Below are positions 1-9,974 of a stretch of DNA of 64,000 bases, one piece after another; within the stretch, counting starts at the first letter, position 1, and each line of letters opens with the position of its first letter. The stretch is from an uncultured Muribaculaceae bacterium (GTDB lineage: Bacteria > Bacteroidota > Bacteroidia > Bacteroidales > Muribaculaceae). The notes under the pieces were generated by a model that worked only from the letters and a program-made list of their open reading frames with translations, did no database searches and had not been told where the DNA came from. The position numbers and the translations under genes are program-made. The DNA is taken from NCBI GenBank assembly GCA_947174635.1, contig CAMWJS010000005.1:1-64000 (forward strand). Reading direction: 5' to 3'.

Positions 1-85
1 CTCTCTTTATTTGATGATTTCTAAACTAACGCGATTTTATCGCACCAGTAGTAATGCCGAAAATTAAAAATACAAATATATAGAA

Positions 86-115
86 TTGTTTCTTAGATTA
101 TTTGTTATATCTTTG
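86..115 (+). promoter_or_regulatory. Putative Bacteroidetes-type promoter (TTG-N19-TATCTTTG) upstream of the MNT/HEPN operon
   Basis: TTG at 86-88 and TATCTTTG at 108-115 with a 19-nt spacer, fitting the TTTG/TAnnTTTG consensus; 12-20 nt upstream of the first ORF. Confidence 0.6.
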
Positions 116-135
116 TATATAAATAATTGCGAGTC

Positions 136-453
136 ATGAATAAGAAGGAGATAATAAATAAAATAGTCAGTGTTGCCAAAACGGTGTTACCAAATGGCAG
201 CACTCTCCTGTTATACGGTTCGCGAGCCCGCGGCGACGAAAAGGCAGACTCTGACTGGGATCTCCTTATTCTTGTCGACAAGAATACTTTGGTAGAGTCG
301 GACTACGATAAATTGTCGTTTCCGTTCACATTGCTTGGGTGGAATATCGGTCAGACTATCTCTCCGCAGCTATATACAAGAAATGAATGGGAAAGCCTCT
401 CATATCTGCCATTCTATAAAAATGTGGAACACGATAAAATTCAATTGGCATGA
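136..453 (+). CDS. MNT-type nucleotidyltransferase domain protein (antitoxin of HEPN/MNT module)
   Basis: GSRARGDEKADSDWDLLILVD motif (GSx10DxD of minimal nucleotidyltransferases); overlaps the next ORF by 4 nt. ORF track starts at 127; internal MNKKE start at 136 is also possible. Confidence 0.85.
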   Translation: MNKKEIINKIVSVAKTVLPNGSTLLLYGSRARGDEKADSDWDLLILVDKNTLVESDYDKLSFPFTLLGWNIGQTISPQLYTRNEWESLSYLPFYKNVEHDKIQLA

Positions 454-851
454 AGCTTACCGAATCTGAGAGAAATGCTGTTGTAAAACTGCAATTGGAT
501 AAAGCCTATAATACATTCCAACAGATTGCGTTATTGAAGGAGGCAGGATATTGGGATAATATTGCCAATAGATTGTATTATGCCTTGTTCCATGCCGTTT
601 GTGGATTATTAATTAATGACGGATATAGTATAAGTTCACATAAAGGAGTAGTCGGCTTATTTGGAAAGCACTATATCCTGACAGGAATATTTTCAATTGA
701 GGACGGAAAGCATTATTCAAGACTTCAAGGTTTGAGAGAACGGAGCGATTATAATTGTGCATACACTGCAACGGAAGAGGAAATCAGTCCGAAAATCGAA
801 CTGACTAAAAAACTTATTGACAAAATATACGCCTATATTTATAAACCATAA
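450..851 (+). CDS. HEPN domain protein (putative RNase toxin)
   Basis: RLYYALFH fits the HEPN R-x4-6-H motif; HKGV segment and C-terminal LRERSDY typical of UPF0332/HEPN; coupled to MNT gene. Confidence 0.85.
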   Translation: MKLTESERNAVVKLQLDKAYNTFQQIALLKEAGYWDNIANRLYYALFHAVCGLLINDGYSISSHKGVVGLFGKHYILTGIFSIEDGKHYSRLQGLRERSDYNCAYTATEEEISPKIELTKKLIDKIYAYIYKP

Positions 852-926
852 AATTGCCGGTTCTCGGCAATAGTGCTAATCGCGACTTAGGGACTTTTGT
901 AAGCCCTTTCGTAAAGAGTATCTGTA

Positions 927-1241
927 TTATAGCGCGGCTGCAAATTTTCTTATTCTTACAAGTCTTTCGCGAAATGATTTATCTTGTTTTGCAGTCTGCA
1001 TGTTATAATCCATCTGTAGTCCCGTTAAGATATGTGCAGGAATACCCAGCGCGGCTTCAATCAACAATGCTGTATTGGCAGTGATTGGTCGGCGGCAATT
1101 CAGTATATCGTTTAAAATTTTATATGATATACCTATTTGCTCGGCCAATTTTTTTTGTTGAATGCCGCGATATTCTATTTCCTCTTTCAGCACTTCGCCA
1201 GGATGGGTTGGTTCGGATGCTTCAAGATTATTCGCTATCAT
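927..1241 (-). CDS. HigA-family XRE/HTH antitoxin-like protein, no adjacent HigB
   Basis: HPGEVLKEEIEYRGIQQKKLAEQIGIS...LNDILNCRRPITANTALLIEAALG is characteristic of HigA. Confidence 0.85.
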   Translation of the reverse strand: MIANNLEASEPTHPGEVLKEEIEYRGIQQKKLAEQIGISYKILNDILNCRRPITANTALLIEAALGIPAHILTGLQMDYNMQTAKQDKSFRERLVRIRKFAAAL

Positions 1242-1270
1242 TTCGGAATTTATTCCTGTATTATACTGCG

Positions 1271-1960
1271 TCAGTTGATGTAGCGGTACATGTTGCGGTA
1301 GTTGCGGGTTGAGCCGAAGCAGGTGAATATGTCTCCTTCTTCCACTTTCAGGGAAAAGTCATTGATGTCGAGCAGGCGTTGCGACTGGTGGTCTATGCCG
1401 AGTATGTTGCTTTTGGTGAAAGGGCGTGTGGCGGCTATGAGCTTGAGGCCGAACGCACGGTCAATGGTGATTTCGCCGTAGGTCATCCCGAAGAAATATT
1501 TGGGCGCCTTGAAGTTGAGCACATAGTAGTCTTTGTCGACACAGAGGGCATCGACGTGGGTGCCGAGTTCCATTTCGTATGTGAGGTCGTGGGCGGCGCG
1601 CTGTTCGGGAGTGAGGATTCGGTCGACCTTAAGTCCCTGCAGTATGGATTCGTGGAGCTCGTCGATGGCGCGGGCATAAATCTTTGTGACCCCGATTTTT
1701 TTCAATAGCGCCACTGTCTTGACCGATGCACCGAAATTTTCGCCGATGGCTACGATGATGAGGTCGACATTTTTCAGCGGCAGGGCATTGAGCGACTGCT
1801 CGTCGGTGGAGTCGAGGATATAGGCCGTAGAGATATAATCCTTGATGGCCTCGACTTTCTGCGATGAGATATCCGCGCCGATTACTTCATGGCCCATGTC
1901 GGTGAGGTCGATGGCGAGATTGGTGCCGTAAATTCCGAGTCCGATTATCAGGTAACGCAT
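1271..1960 (-). CDS. trkA: TrkA/KtrA family potassium uptake regulator (RCK domain)
   Basis: N-terminal Rossmann MRYLIIGLGIYGTNLAIDL plus TrkA-C-like C-terminus; adjacent to trkH. Confidence 0.88.
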   Translation of the reverse strand: MRYLIIGLGIYGTNLAIDLTDMGHEVIGADISSQKVEAIKDYISTAYILDSTDEQSLNALPLKNVDLIIVAIGENFGASVKTVALLKKIGVTKIYARAIDELHESILQGLKVDRILTPEQRAAHDLTYEMELGTHVDALCVDKDYYVLNFKAPKYFFGMTYGEITIDRAFGLKLIAATRPFTKSNILGIDHQSQRLLDINDFSLKVEEGDIFTCFGSTRNYRNMYRYIN

Positions 1961-1991
1961 TGCTGGATGTAGTGTATTAAGGGATTCTTTT

Positions 1992-3851
1992 TTAGTTTAT
2001 GATGACATTGTCGACAGGATATTTCACCGGAGGTTCTCTCCGTTGTCCGGCAAAACCTATGAGCATGGATATGATGCCTACGCGGCCGAGAAACATCGCC
2101 GTGCACAGTAATATCTTGGACGGGTCGCTGAGCCGGTCGGTCACACCGAGCGAACTGCCTACGGTAAACAATGCCGATGCAGCTTCAAACAGCAGCGATT
2201 TTACCGGCAGCGAAGGCTCCAGTGCCACCAGTGCCATCGAATAGAACACGTAGGCGAGTATTGAGAGAGTGACTACCGCGCAGGCTCGTCTTACGGAATC
2301 CTGGGCGATGGTACGGTTGTACACAACCACACGGTCCTTGCCCGTTATGGTGGATTTAAGTTCAAGCAGTATCACGGCAAGGGTGTTGACCTTTATGCCG
2401 CCTGCTGTCGACTGTGAGGCGCCTCCTATCCACATCAGCACCGCCATCATGATTATCGTTATGTTGAGAAATCCGGCGGGATTGACCGAGGAAAATCCCG
2501 AACTGCGGGGCACAAAGGAGTTGAATACCGACTGCACTATCTTGTCGTAAAGGCTCATGCCGGCAAGCGAGTTGTCATACTCGAATACGAAGAACAGCAC
2601 TGACGACAGCGCGAATATGATGACGGTGGTGAGCATGACAATCTTCGTGTTCATGTCATAGATATGCGCCGGTTCGCGCAGTCGGCTTTTGTGGAAAAGA
2701 TGCCTGTAAAGCCGCTGTATGTGACGGAAAAATGCGGTCTTGAAATTCACAAGTATCGGAAATCCGATACCTCCTGCGAATATCAGCAGGGAGGCTACGA
2801 TATAAATCGACTGGTTGGAGTAGAGGAGAGCCGGGTTGGAGAGGCCCCCTTCGATATTGGAGAAACCGGCGTTGCAGAATGCCGAAAGGGAATGAAATCC
2901 GGAGAAAATCAGTTCCTCCTCAAGGCTCATGCCGAGGGTGCCGTGCACACTGAGGAATATGGCAATTGTCCCGATAAGCTCTATTGCGAGTGTGAACCCC
3001 AGGATATAGAGCAGCGTCGACAGTACCGAGCTTATGGTCTTCGAGTAAATCATATCCTTGACAACAACCTGGGAATACACCGAATTGTTGCCGGTGAAAA
3101 ACAGTGCGAAGAAGCTTGTGAATGTCATCACGCCAAGTCCCCCTATCTGTATCATCAGAGCCAGTACGAGCAGCCCGAACGGCGTGAACGTTGCCGATAC
3201 GTCGATTGGCGTAAGGCCGGTGATGCAGATTGCCGATGTCGATACGAACAGCGAGTCGGTGTACTGTATGCCATCGACGGTGCATTTGGGCATCATCAGT
3301 ATGAATGAGCCTATGATGATGAAAAACAGGAAGCTCGTCGCAAGCATGAGCGACGGGTTGATTTTGCGGTCAACTATCTTGTTGATGCCGTAGCTGAACT
3401 CCACTATGGCATACGAGCCTACGATGGAGTAGATGAACCAGCGGTTGTAGAGCAACTGCTCGAGTGCCGGTATCCACGGATTTTCCGGACGCGGATAGAG
3501 CAGGGCCGGGAGCGTGAGGAGTATGGCGCAGTCGACAATCCATTTGAGTATGCGCGCGTCGCGTTTCGTCTCTTTTGATGTCAGCAACAGTCCGAACAGC
3601 ACTCTGACTATGAATGCTATCTGGCATAGCCTGATTATGCCGTTGAGATGGCCGGCCTCGGTGGCGGAGTGGTCGAACCCCACATACACCGTTCCGGAGA
3701 CTATGCAGATTACCGACGATATGAACGCCGCTACATCCAGAAAGCGTGATACAAAACGTATGCCCGGCTGGAAATCGATTACAAAACGGTTGTATCTGTA
3801 GCTCCAGTCGCGCAATGTCTGTCTGATTCTCTCCTTGCGTTTCGGTTTCAA
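1992..3851 (-). CDS. trkH: TrkH/KtrB family potassium transporter
   Basis: SAICITGLTPIDV and GGIKVNTLAVILLELKSTITGKDRVVVYNRTI selectivity-filter-type motifs; multiple TM segments. Confidence 0.88.
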   Translation of the reverse strand: MKPKRKERIRQTLRDWSYRYNRFVIDFQPGIRFVSRFLDVAAFISSVICIVSGTVYVGFDHSATEAGHLNGIIRLCQIAFIVRVLFGLLLTSKETKRDARILKWIVDCAILLTLPALLYPRPENPWIPALEQLLYNRWFIYSIVGSYAIVEFSYGINKIVDRKINPSLMLATSFLFFIIIGSFILMMPKCTVDGIQYTDSLFVSTSAICITGLTPIDVSATFTPFGLLVLALMIQIGGLGVMTFTSFFALFFTGNNSVYSQVVVKDMIYSKTISSVLSTLLYILGFTLAIELIGTIAIFLSVHGTLGMSLEEELIFSGFHSLSAFCNAGFSNIEGGLSNPALLYSNQSIYIVASLLIFAGGIGFPILVNFKTAFFRHIQRLYRHLFHKSRLREPAHIYDMNTKIVMLTTVIIFALSSVLFFVFEYDNSLAGMSLYDKIVQSVFNSFVPRSSGFSSVNPAGFLNITIIMMAVLMWIGGASQSTAGGIKVNTLAVILLELKSTITGKDRVVVYNRTIAQDSVRRACAVVTLSILAYVFYSMALVALEPSLPVKSLLFEAASALFTVGSSLGVTDRLSDPSKILLCTAMFLGRVGIISMLIGFAGQRREPPVKYPVDNVIIN

Positions 3852-3962
3852 GCCGGTAGGTTTTTGCTTTGTTCTGTCTTATAAAACTCAGAGGGGGTAT
3901 ACCATGACATGAAACATCATGTACTGATACGCCCCCCGGAGTTGTGTCGCAGTAAAATCTGT

Positions 3963-4598
3963 TTATTTCTTTTTCAGACTGACGCCGATGTTCAGTCCGT
4001 CATATTTGTTGATGAGATCGGACGCTGTCTTCAATGTGGCATTGCCGGACAGGGAGGCTACCGTTTCGGCAAGTTTCATGAGTTTCTGTGCATCGAAAGT
4101 CAGGGAAATGTTGCTTCCCTGCTTTTCCACAAATGCGTTTATGCTGCCTGCGGGTATCTTGCCGAGAGCCTTGATGTCAAATCTGAACATATTGTCGTCG
4201 AGCGGATGCACTGATCCTTTGACCGTGAGTCTGCCGGTCTTGGCAATGAACGTAGAGTCAGCACCGAATTCGATTGTCATCTTGTCTATACCCGCTTTCG
4301 AGTAGTAGGGCTTTAGCTTGCTGACTATCGTACCTGATGCCGCCACACCACCTGCTTTTTGCAGAAGGTTGTCGCTCTTGAATGTAACAGCCGGCTGGTT
4401 GTAGTTCCATTGTCCGACCAGGTCGCCGTAAGTGGCCTTTGAAGATGTGATTGTGTTTATAATCCCGCTGACAACATCGGCAGCCGGAGAACTCTGTCCC
4501 GACGACGCGCCTCCTAATATATCCTTGAGGTCGAACGCCGAAGCCGAGCTGAATGCCAGCAGTGCGGCAATGATTATGTAACCTATACGTTTTTTCAT
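3963..4598 (-). CDS. DUF4923-like exported protein
   Basis: Signal peptide followed by GDLVGQWNYNQPAVTFKSDNLLQKAGG; recognised family pattern. Confidence 0.7.
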   Translation of the reverse strand: MKKRIGYIIIAALLAFSSASAFDLKDILGGASSGQSSPAADVVSGIINTITSSKATYGDLVGQWNYNQPAVTFKSDNLLQKAGGVAASGTIVSKLKPYYSKAGIDKMTIEFGADSTFIAKTGRLTVKGSVHPLDDNMFRFDIKALGKIPAGSINAFVEKQGSNISLTFDAQKLMKLAETVASLSGNATLKTASDLINKYDGLNIGVSLKKK

Positions 4599-4658
4599 AA
4601 ACTTACTTTCGTTGGTGAGTTATTTGTTTTGTGTAAAACAGCCTGTCCCGGCGTGAGG

Positions 4659-5327
4659 TCAGGATTGTTCTATTATCTGTTTGTCGAGGCAATGGTATAC
4701 TTTGCCCGGAAACTCTTCAAGAAAACCGTGATTGTGCGTAGCCATTATCACGGCCGTGCCCGAAGCGGCGATGGCCTGCAGGGAGTTGACAATCTGCCTG
4801 GCAGTGTCGGGGTCGAGGTTTCCTGTGGGCTCGTCGGCAAGTATCAGACGCGGACGGTTGAGCAGCGCGCGGGCTATGACAATGCGTTGCTGTTCGCCGC
4901 CCGACAGCTCGTGCGGCATTTTGTATGACTTGTTGAGCATGCCCACCTCCTTGAGCACCTCTTCGATGCGTTTCTCCATCTCGGCCTTGTCTTTCCAGCC
5001 TGTGGCACGAAGCACGAAAAGCAGATTGTCATAGACCGTACGGTCGGTAAGCAGCTGGAAATCCTGAAATACGATGCCAATCTGCCGGCGAAGGTAAGGA
5101 ATATCCTTTCGCCGGAGTTTGCGCAGGTCGTAGTCGAATACACGCGCGTCGCCGTTCTCGACTCCGATTTCGGCATAGATAGTCTTAAGCAGCGAACTCT
5201 TGCCTGAGCCTACTTTGCCGATAAGGAATACAAACTGGCCCTCCTCTATCTCGAAACTGACTTTCTTGAGCACGACAAGCTCCTTGCGCAGTATCTCTAC
5301 GTTGTCGTATTTTAATATTGTTGCCAT
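4659..5327 (-). CDS. ftsE: ABC transporter ATP-binding protein, FtsE-like
   Basis: Walker [10 protein letters not shown], signature LSGGEQQR, Walker [13 protein letters not shown]; FtsE-like length; no ftsX alongside. Confidence 0.8.
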   Translation of the reverse strand: MATILKYDNVEILRKELVVLKKVSFEIEEGQFVFLIGKVGSGKSSLLKTIYAEIGVENGDARVFDYDLRKLRRKDIPYLRRQIGIVFQDFQLLTDRTVYDNLLFVLRATGWKDKAEMEKRIEEVLKEVGMLNKSYKMPHELSGGEQQRIVIARALLNRPRLILADEPTGNLDPDTARQIVNSLQAIAASGTAVIMATHNHGFLEEFPGKVYHCLDKQIIEQS

Positions 5328-5346
5328 CCGCTTAATCCTCTATGTG

Positions 5347-7530
5347 TCAGTTGCCTTGTTCCGAAAGGAATTTTATTCTGACAAGACGGATTTCCTCTTC
5401 GGTGTAGTCGTTGCCAAGTTCCATGAACGCCGATTCCAGGTCGTCGCTCTCGCTTTCGCGGAAATATTCGTAGATATCCTCCTGGCGGTCATCGTCCATG
5501 ATTTCGTTGAGGAAGTAGGAGATGTTGATTTTTGTGCCTGAATATACGATAGCCTCCACTTCGTCGAGCAGTTCGTTGAATTCAAGTCCTTTGGAGTTGG
5601 CAAGCTCGTCGAGGGCGATTTTGCGGTCGATTGCCTGGATGATTGATATCTTGAGCTTGCTCTTGTTGGCCACGCTGCGCACGCGCAGGTCTTCCGGACG
5701 CTCTATTTCATTTTCCTCAACGTGGGTCTTGATTACCTTTATGAAGCTTTCACCGTAGCGCTTGGCCTTGCCCGCGCCCACTCCGGTGATGTTCTGAAGC
5801 TCCTCCATTGTTATGGGGTAGGTGGTAGCCATCGCTTCGAGCGAGGGGTCCTGGAAGATGACGTATGGGGGCAAGTCATATTGTTTCGCAATCTTTTTGC
5901 GCAAATCCTTGAGAATGGAGTATAGCTCGGGGTCGACGGCACACGTTCCGCCCCCCTTTACAGTGGGCCCCTCCTCGTCATCGCCGCCGAATTCATTGTC
6001 TTCGACCACTTTGAATGATGTGGGTTTGTGCATATATTTTTTGCCCTTGGCGGTGACCTTGAGCACGCCGAAATTCTCGATTTCGCGGTCGAGGTAGCCG
6101 GCTATGACGGCCTGGCGTATGATTGCCGCAAGCAGGCGCGGGTCAACGCCCTGTTCGCAGCCGAACACCTCAAGCTCGTCGTGACGGTATGATTTGACAT
6201 CGGCAGTCTCCTTGCCAAGGAGCACATCTATAATATATTCAGCTTTAAATTTTTCTTTAAGTGCGGTGACCGTTTCAATCACGGCACACAATTCTTCTTT
6301 TGCTTCCACTTGTTTTTTAGGATTTAAACAATTGTCACAATTACCGCAGTTGTCGTCCGGGAACTCTTCTCCGAAATAGTGAAGCAGCATTTTTCTTCTG
6401 CAAAGCGACGACTCGGCGTATGCCGCGGTCTCGATGAGCAGCTGCTTGCCTATCTCCTGTTCCGATACCGGTTTCCCCTGCATGAATTTTTCCATCTTCT
6501 GCAGGTCCTTGGCCGAGTAGAATGTGATGCATCGGCCTTCTCCTCCGTCGCGCCCGGCGCGTCCGGTTTCCTGATAGTAGCCTTCAAGGCTCTTCGGCAT
6601 GTCGTAGTGGATGACAAATCTTACATCAGGTTTGTCGATACCCATTCCGAACGCTATGGTGGCGACTATCACATCGACATTTTCCATCAGGAAAGCGTCC
6701 TGGTTGGCGGAGCGCGTGGCGGAGTCCATGCCGGCATGGTATGGCAGCGCCTTTATGTCGTTGAGCACGAGCATTTCGGCAAGCTCTTCGACTTTCTTGC
6801 GGCTCAGACAGTATATAATGCCCGAGTGACCGGGATTACTTTTTATATATTTGATGATTTCTCTATCGATATTGTTGGTCTTTGACTTTACTTCGTAGTA
6901 GAGGTTGTGGCGGTTGAACGACGACTTGTAGACCAGCGACTCGGTCATGCCGAGGTTCTTCTGTATGTCGTGCTGCACCTTGGGCGTGGCCGTGGCGGTC
7001 AGCGCAATCACCGGACGTCGGGATATCTCGTTGATGATGGGGCGTATACGGCGGTATTCCGGGCGGAAATCGTGTCCCCATTCCGATATGCAGTGCGCTT
7101 CATCGACCGCATAGAAAGATATTTCTACCGATTTGAGAAACTCGATGTTCTCCTCTTTGGTCAGCGATTCAGGCGCAACGTAAAGCAGTTTGGTGAGTCC
7201 GGCCTTGACGTCGGCTTTCACTTTCTCTATTGCCGTGCGGTTGAGCGATGAGTTGAGGAAGTGGGCCACTCCCTCCTCCTCGCTGTAGTTGCGCATGGCG
7301 TCTACCTGGTTTTTCATCAGAGCTATCAGCGGAGATATGACAATGGCTGTGCCGGGCATCAGCAGCGACGGCAGTTGATAACACAGCGATTTGCCTCCAC
7401 CTGTAGGCATCAGCACGAAGACATCGTCTCCTTTCATCAGCGAGAGTATGATATCTTCCTGATTACCCTTGAAGTGGTCAAAGCCGAAATGGCGTTTGAG
7501 AGCTTCGCTCAATTGTTGTTTGCTCACCAT
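5347..7530 (-). CDS. recQ: ATP-dependent DNA helicase RecQ
   Basis: MPTGGGKSLCYQLP, DEAH, QETGRAGRDG, zinc cysteines and HRDC-like C-terminus. Confidence 0.95.
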   Translation of the reverse strand: MVSKQQLSEALKRHFGFDHFKGNQEDIILSLMKGDDVFVLMPTGGGKSLCYQLPSLLMPGTAIVISPLIALMKNQVDAMRNYSEEEGVAHFLNSSLNRTAIEKVKADVKAGLTKLLYVAPESLTKEENIEFLKSVEISFYAVDEAHCISEWGHDFRPEYRRIRPIINEISRRPVIALTATATPKVQHDIQKNLGMTESLVYKSSFNRHNLYYEVKSKTNNIDREIIKYIKSNPGHSGIIYCLSRKKVEELAEMLVLNDIKALPYHAGMDSATRSANQDAFLMENVDVIVATIAFGMGIDKPDVRFVIHYDMPKSLEGYYQETGRAGRDGGEGRCITFYSAKDLQKMEKFMQGKPVSEQEIGKQLLIETAAYAESSLCRRKMLLHYFGEEFPDDNCGNCDNCLNPKKQVEAKEELCAVIETVTALKEKFKAEYIIDVLLGKETADVKSYRHDELEVFGCEQGVDPRLLAAIIRQAVIAGYLDREIENFGVLKVTAKGKKYMHKPTSFKVVEDNEFGGDDEEGPTVKGGGTCAVDPELYSILKDLRKKIAKQYDLPPYVIFQDPSLEAMATTYPITMEELQNITGVGAGKAKRYGESFIKVIKTHVEENEIERPEDLRVRSVANKSKLKISIIQAIDRKIALDELANSKGLEFNELLDEVEAIVYSGTKINISYFLNEIMDDDRQEDIYEYFRESESDDLESAFMELGNDYTEEEIRLVRIKFLSEQGN

Positions 7531-7696
7531 GTTGTTGTCATAATATTTGTTGCCGCGGTGCCGTCCGAGCCTTTGTCGGTGCCGTCCGGCCTTAGTGGCA
7601 ATTAAGGTTACTGATAGCTTGTGTTATATATCTTCTGAAAAATCTTTAGTTAAAGAGTTGCCTTGATATTGATAGAGGGTGGAGAGGGGCGGTTGG

Positions 7697-8971
7697 TCAT
7701 ACTATGGTCTGCGAGAGGATTTCAAGATTGGTGGCGGCGAGTTTGCCGGCCACATAGTCTTTGGTCACCTCAAGCTTCTTTTTCTTTGTCGACGGAATCT
7801 CGTACATGGCGTCAATCATTACAGTCTCCACTATGGAGCGGAGTCCGCGGGCACCGAGTTTATACTCCACCGCCTTGTCGACCATGTAGTCGAGTGCTTC
7901 GTCGGTGAAATCAAGCTCTACACCGTCCATCGCAAACAGTTTTTTGTACTGGCGTGTGATGGCGTTGCTCGGCTCGGTGAGCACACGGCGCAATGCGTTG
8001 CGGTCAAGCGGGTCGAGATGGGTCAGTATAGGAAGTCGGCCGATTATTTCGGGAATGAGGCCGAACGATTTCAAATCCTGCGGCGCAACATATTCCAGAT
8101 AGTTGTCGCGGTTGATACGTTCCTTGGCCTTGTCGGTCGAGAAGCCTACGGTGTGGGTGTTGAGCCTGTGGGCTATCTTCTGGTCGATGCCGTCGAATGC
8201 ACCGCCGCATATGAAGAGTATGTTCTTGGTGTCGACCGGTATCATGCGCTGCTCCGGATGCTTGCGTCCTCCCTGCGGGGGCACGTTGACAATCGAGCCT
8301 TCGAGAAGTTTGAGCAATCCCTGCTGCACGCCTTCGCCCGACACATCGCGTGTGATCGACGGGTTGTCGCCTTTGCGGGCGATTTTGTCGATTTCATCGA
8401 TGAACACGATGCCGCGCTCTGCTTTCTCTACATCATAGTCGGCGGCCTGCAACAGGCGTGTCAGCAGGCTCTCGATATCCTCGCCCACGTATCCCGCCTG
8501 GGTAAGCACGGTCGCGTCGACGATGGTGAACGGCACGTCGAGCATCTTTGCTATGGTCTTTGCAAGCAATGTCTTGCCTGTGCCCGTGGGGCCTACCATG
8601 ATGATGTTGCTCTTCTCGATGTCGACGTCGTCGTCGGTGGGCTGGTTGAGGCGTTTGTAGTGGTTGTAGACAGCCACTGACAGGTATTTCTTGGCGTCCT
8701 CCTGGCCTATTACGTATTTGTCGAGAAATTCCTTGATTTCCTTAGGCTTCGGAAGTTTGCTTATCTCCTGCCCGGGCTTGCTGCCATTCCCGTCGGCTGG
8801 GGCTGCCATGCCTGCCATCTGTTTGAACTCGTCGATATGGGAGTGAAGCATGTTGAGGCACTGGTCGCATATATACACGTCCTGATAGACGCCCGACGGC
8901 AGGAGTATGTTGACCTCCTTTTCCGTGCGTCCGCAAAACGCGCATATATCCTGATTCTGTTTCTTCGCCAT
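7697..8971 (-). CDS. clpX: ATP-dependent Clp protease ATP-binding subunit ClpX
   Basis: N-terminal zinc finger [11 protein letters not shown]...[34 protein letters not shown]. Confidence 0.97.
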   Translation of the reverse strand: MAKKQNQDICAFCGRTEKEVNILLPSGVYQDVYICDQCLNMLHSHIDEFKQMAGMAAPADGNGSKPGQEISKLPKPKEIKEFLDKYVIGQEDAKKYLSVAVYNHYKRLNQPTDDDVDIEKSNIIMVGPTGTGKTLLAKTIAKMLDVPFTIVDATVLTQAGYVGEDIESLLTRLLQAADYDVEKAERGIVFIDEIDKIARKGDNPSITRDVSGEGVQQGLLKLLEGSIVNVPPQGGRKHPEQRMIPVDTKNILFICGGAFDGIDQKIAHRLNTHTVGFSTDKAKERINRDNYLEYVAPQDLKSFGLIPEIIGRLPILTHLDPLDRNALRRVLTEPSNAITRQYKKLFAMDGVELDFTDEALDYMVDKAVEYKLGARGLRSIVETVMIDAMYEIPSTKKKKLEVTKDYVAGKLAATNLEILSQTIV

Positions 8972-8981
8972 TGTTCCGCGG

Positions 8982-9680
8982 TTATTTGTCTTTTATGCGT
9001 ACCAGAACGTCGTCAATCATGCCGTAATCCTTGGCTTCGCCGGCGGTCATCCAATAGTCGCGGTCAGAGTCACGTTCCACTTTGTCAAACGGCTGTCCCG
9101 AGTGATCCGATATGATTGTGTAGAGTTCCTTCTTGAGCTTCTGGATCTCGCGGGCGGTTATCTCGATATCCGAAGCCTGACCCTGGGCGCCGCCCATAGG
9201 CTGATGTATCATCACGCGTGAATGCTTAAGCGCGAAGCGCTTGCCTTTTTCGCCGGCCACGAGAAGCACTGCGGCCATTGACGCCGCCATACCGGTGCAT
9301 ATTGTCGACACATCGCTCTTGATATATTGCATCGTGTCGTAGATGCCCAGACCCGCGTAGACCGAGCCGCCGGGCGAGTTGATATATATTGACACATCTT
9401 TGCCCGGATCGGAAGAGTCGAGATAAAGAAGCTGGGCCTGGATTACATTGGCGGTGTAATCGTTGACGTCTGTGCCCAGAAATATGATGCGGTCCATCAT
9501 CAGACGTGAGAACACATCCATCTGTGCCACATTGAGCTGACGCTCCTCGATGATGGTGGGGGAAATGTAGCTCGCTGCTATAGACCGGGCGCCGGCAGTG
9601 GTGGCCGATACGTATTGGTCAAGCGCCAATCCGTTCATCCCCAGGTGCTTTACTGCGTAATTCCTGAAATCGTTATTCAT
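8982..9680 (-). CDS. clpP: ATP-dependent Clp protease proteolytic subunit ClpP
   Basis: [11 protein letters not shown] catalytic Ser region and [20 protein letters not shown]. Confidence 0.97.
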   Translation of the reverse strand: MNNDFRNYAVKHLGMNGLALDQYVSATTAGARSIAASYISPTIIEERQLNVAQMDVFSRLMMDRIIFLGTDVNDYTANVIQAQLLYLDSSDPGKDVSIYINSPGGSVYAGLGIYDTMQYIKSDVSTICTGMAASMAAVLLVAGEKGKRFALKHSRVMIHQPMGGAQGQASDIEITAREIQKLKKELYTIISDHSGQPFDKVERDSDRDYWMTAGEAKDYGMIDDVLVRIKDK

Positions 9681-9845
9681 AATCTTTAATTGTATACCTT
9701 AGATAAGTTTTTTTGCAAATATTAATTTTATGAAGCTGTCACTATTGTCAACCGCTTCTTGTCAATATCAAAGATAATAAAAAAAAATAAAACGCACAAA
9801 AAAATTATGATTATGAACGATATATTTTGTTTTTGTGCAAAAAAA

Positions 9846-9881
9846 ATCGGAATGGCGGTTTGTGACGACGGCCATTCCGAT
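9846..9881 (-). terminator. Intrinsic terminator candidate downstream of the GH2-GH95 gene
   Basis: 11-bp perfect stem ATCGGAATGGC/GCCATTCCGAT; minus-strand transcript ends in an 8-nt T run. Confidence 0.75.
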
Positions 9882-9893
9882 GTCCGGATTTTC

Positions 9894-9955
9894 AGAGGGT
9901 GTCTCATAACAAAAGTTAAACACTGAGTCGAAAATTTTGTTATGAGACACCCTCT
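9894..9955. repeat. MITE-like/terminator-like element with 21-bp perfect inverted repeats
   Basis: AGAGGGTGTCTCATAACAAAA (9894-9914) and TTTTGTTATGAGACACCCTCT (9935-9955). Confidence 0.8.
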
Positions 9956-9974
9956 TATTTTTCAGTGCTTCAGT

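Noticed and set aside
852-880. Small ATTGCCG/CGGCAAT hairpin between HEPN and HigA genes
   Set aside because: Only 7-bp stem with a weak T tract; could be a bidirectional terminator but evidence is too thin to call.
2664-3308. 214-aa plus-strand ORF
   Set aside because: Antisense to trkH; composition typical of shadow ORFs.
7679-8680. 333-aa plus-strand ORF
   Set aside because: Antisense to clpX, high-GC third-position artefact; no family resemblance and clpX is unambiguous.
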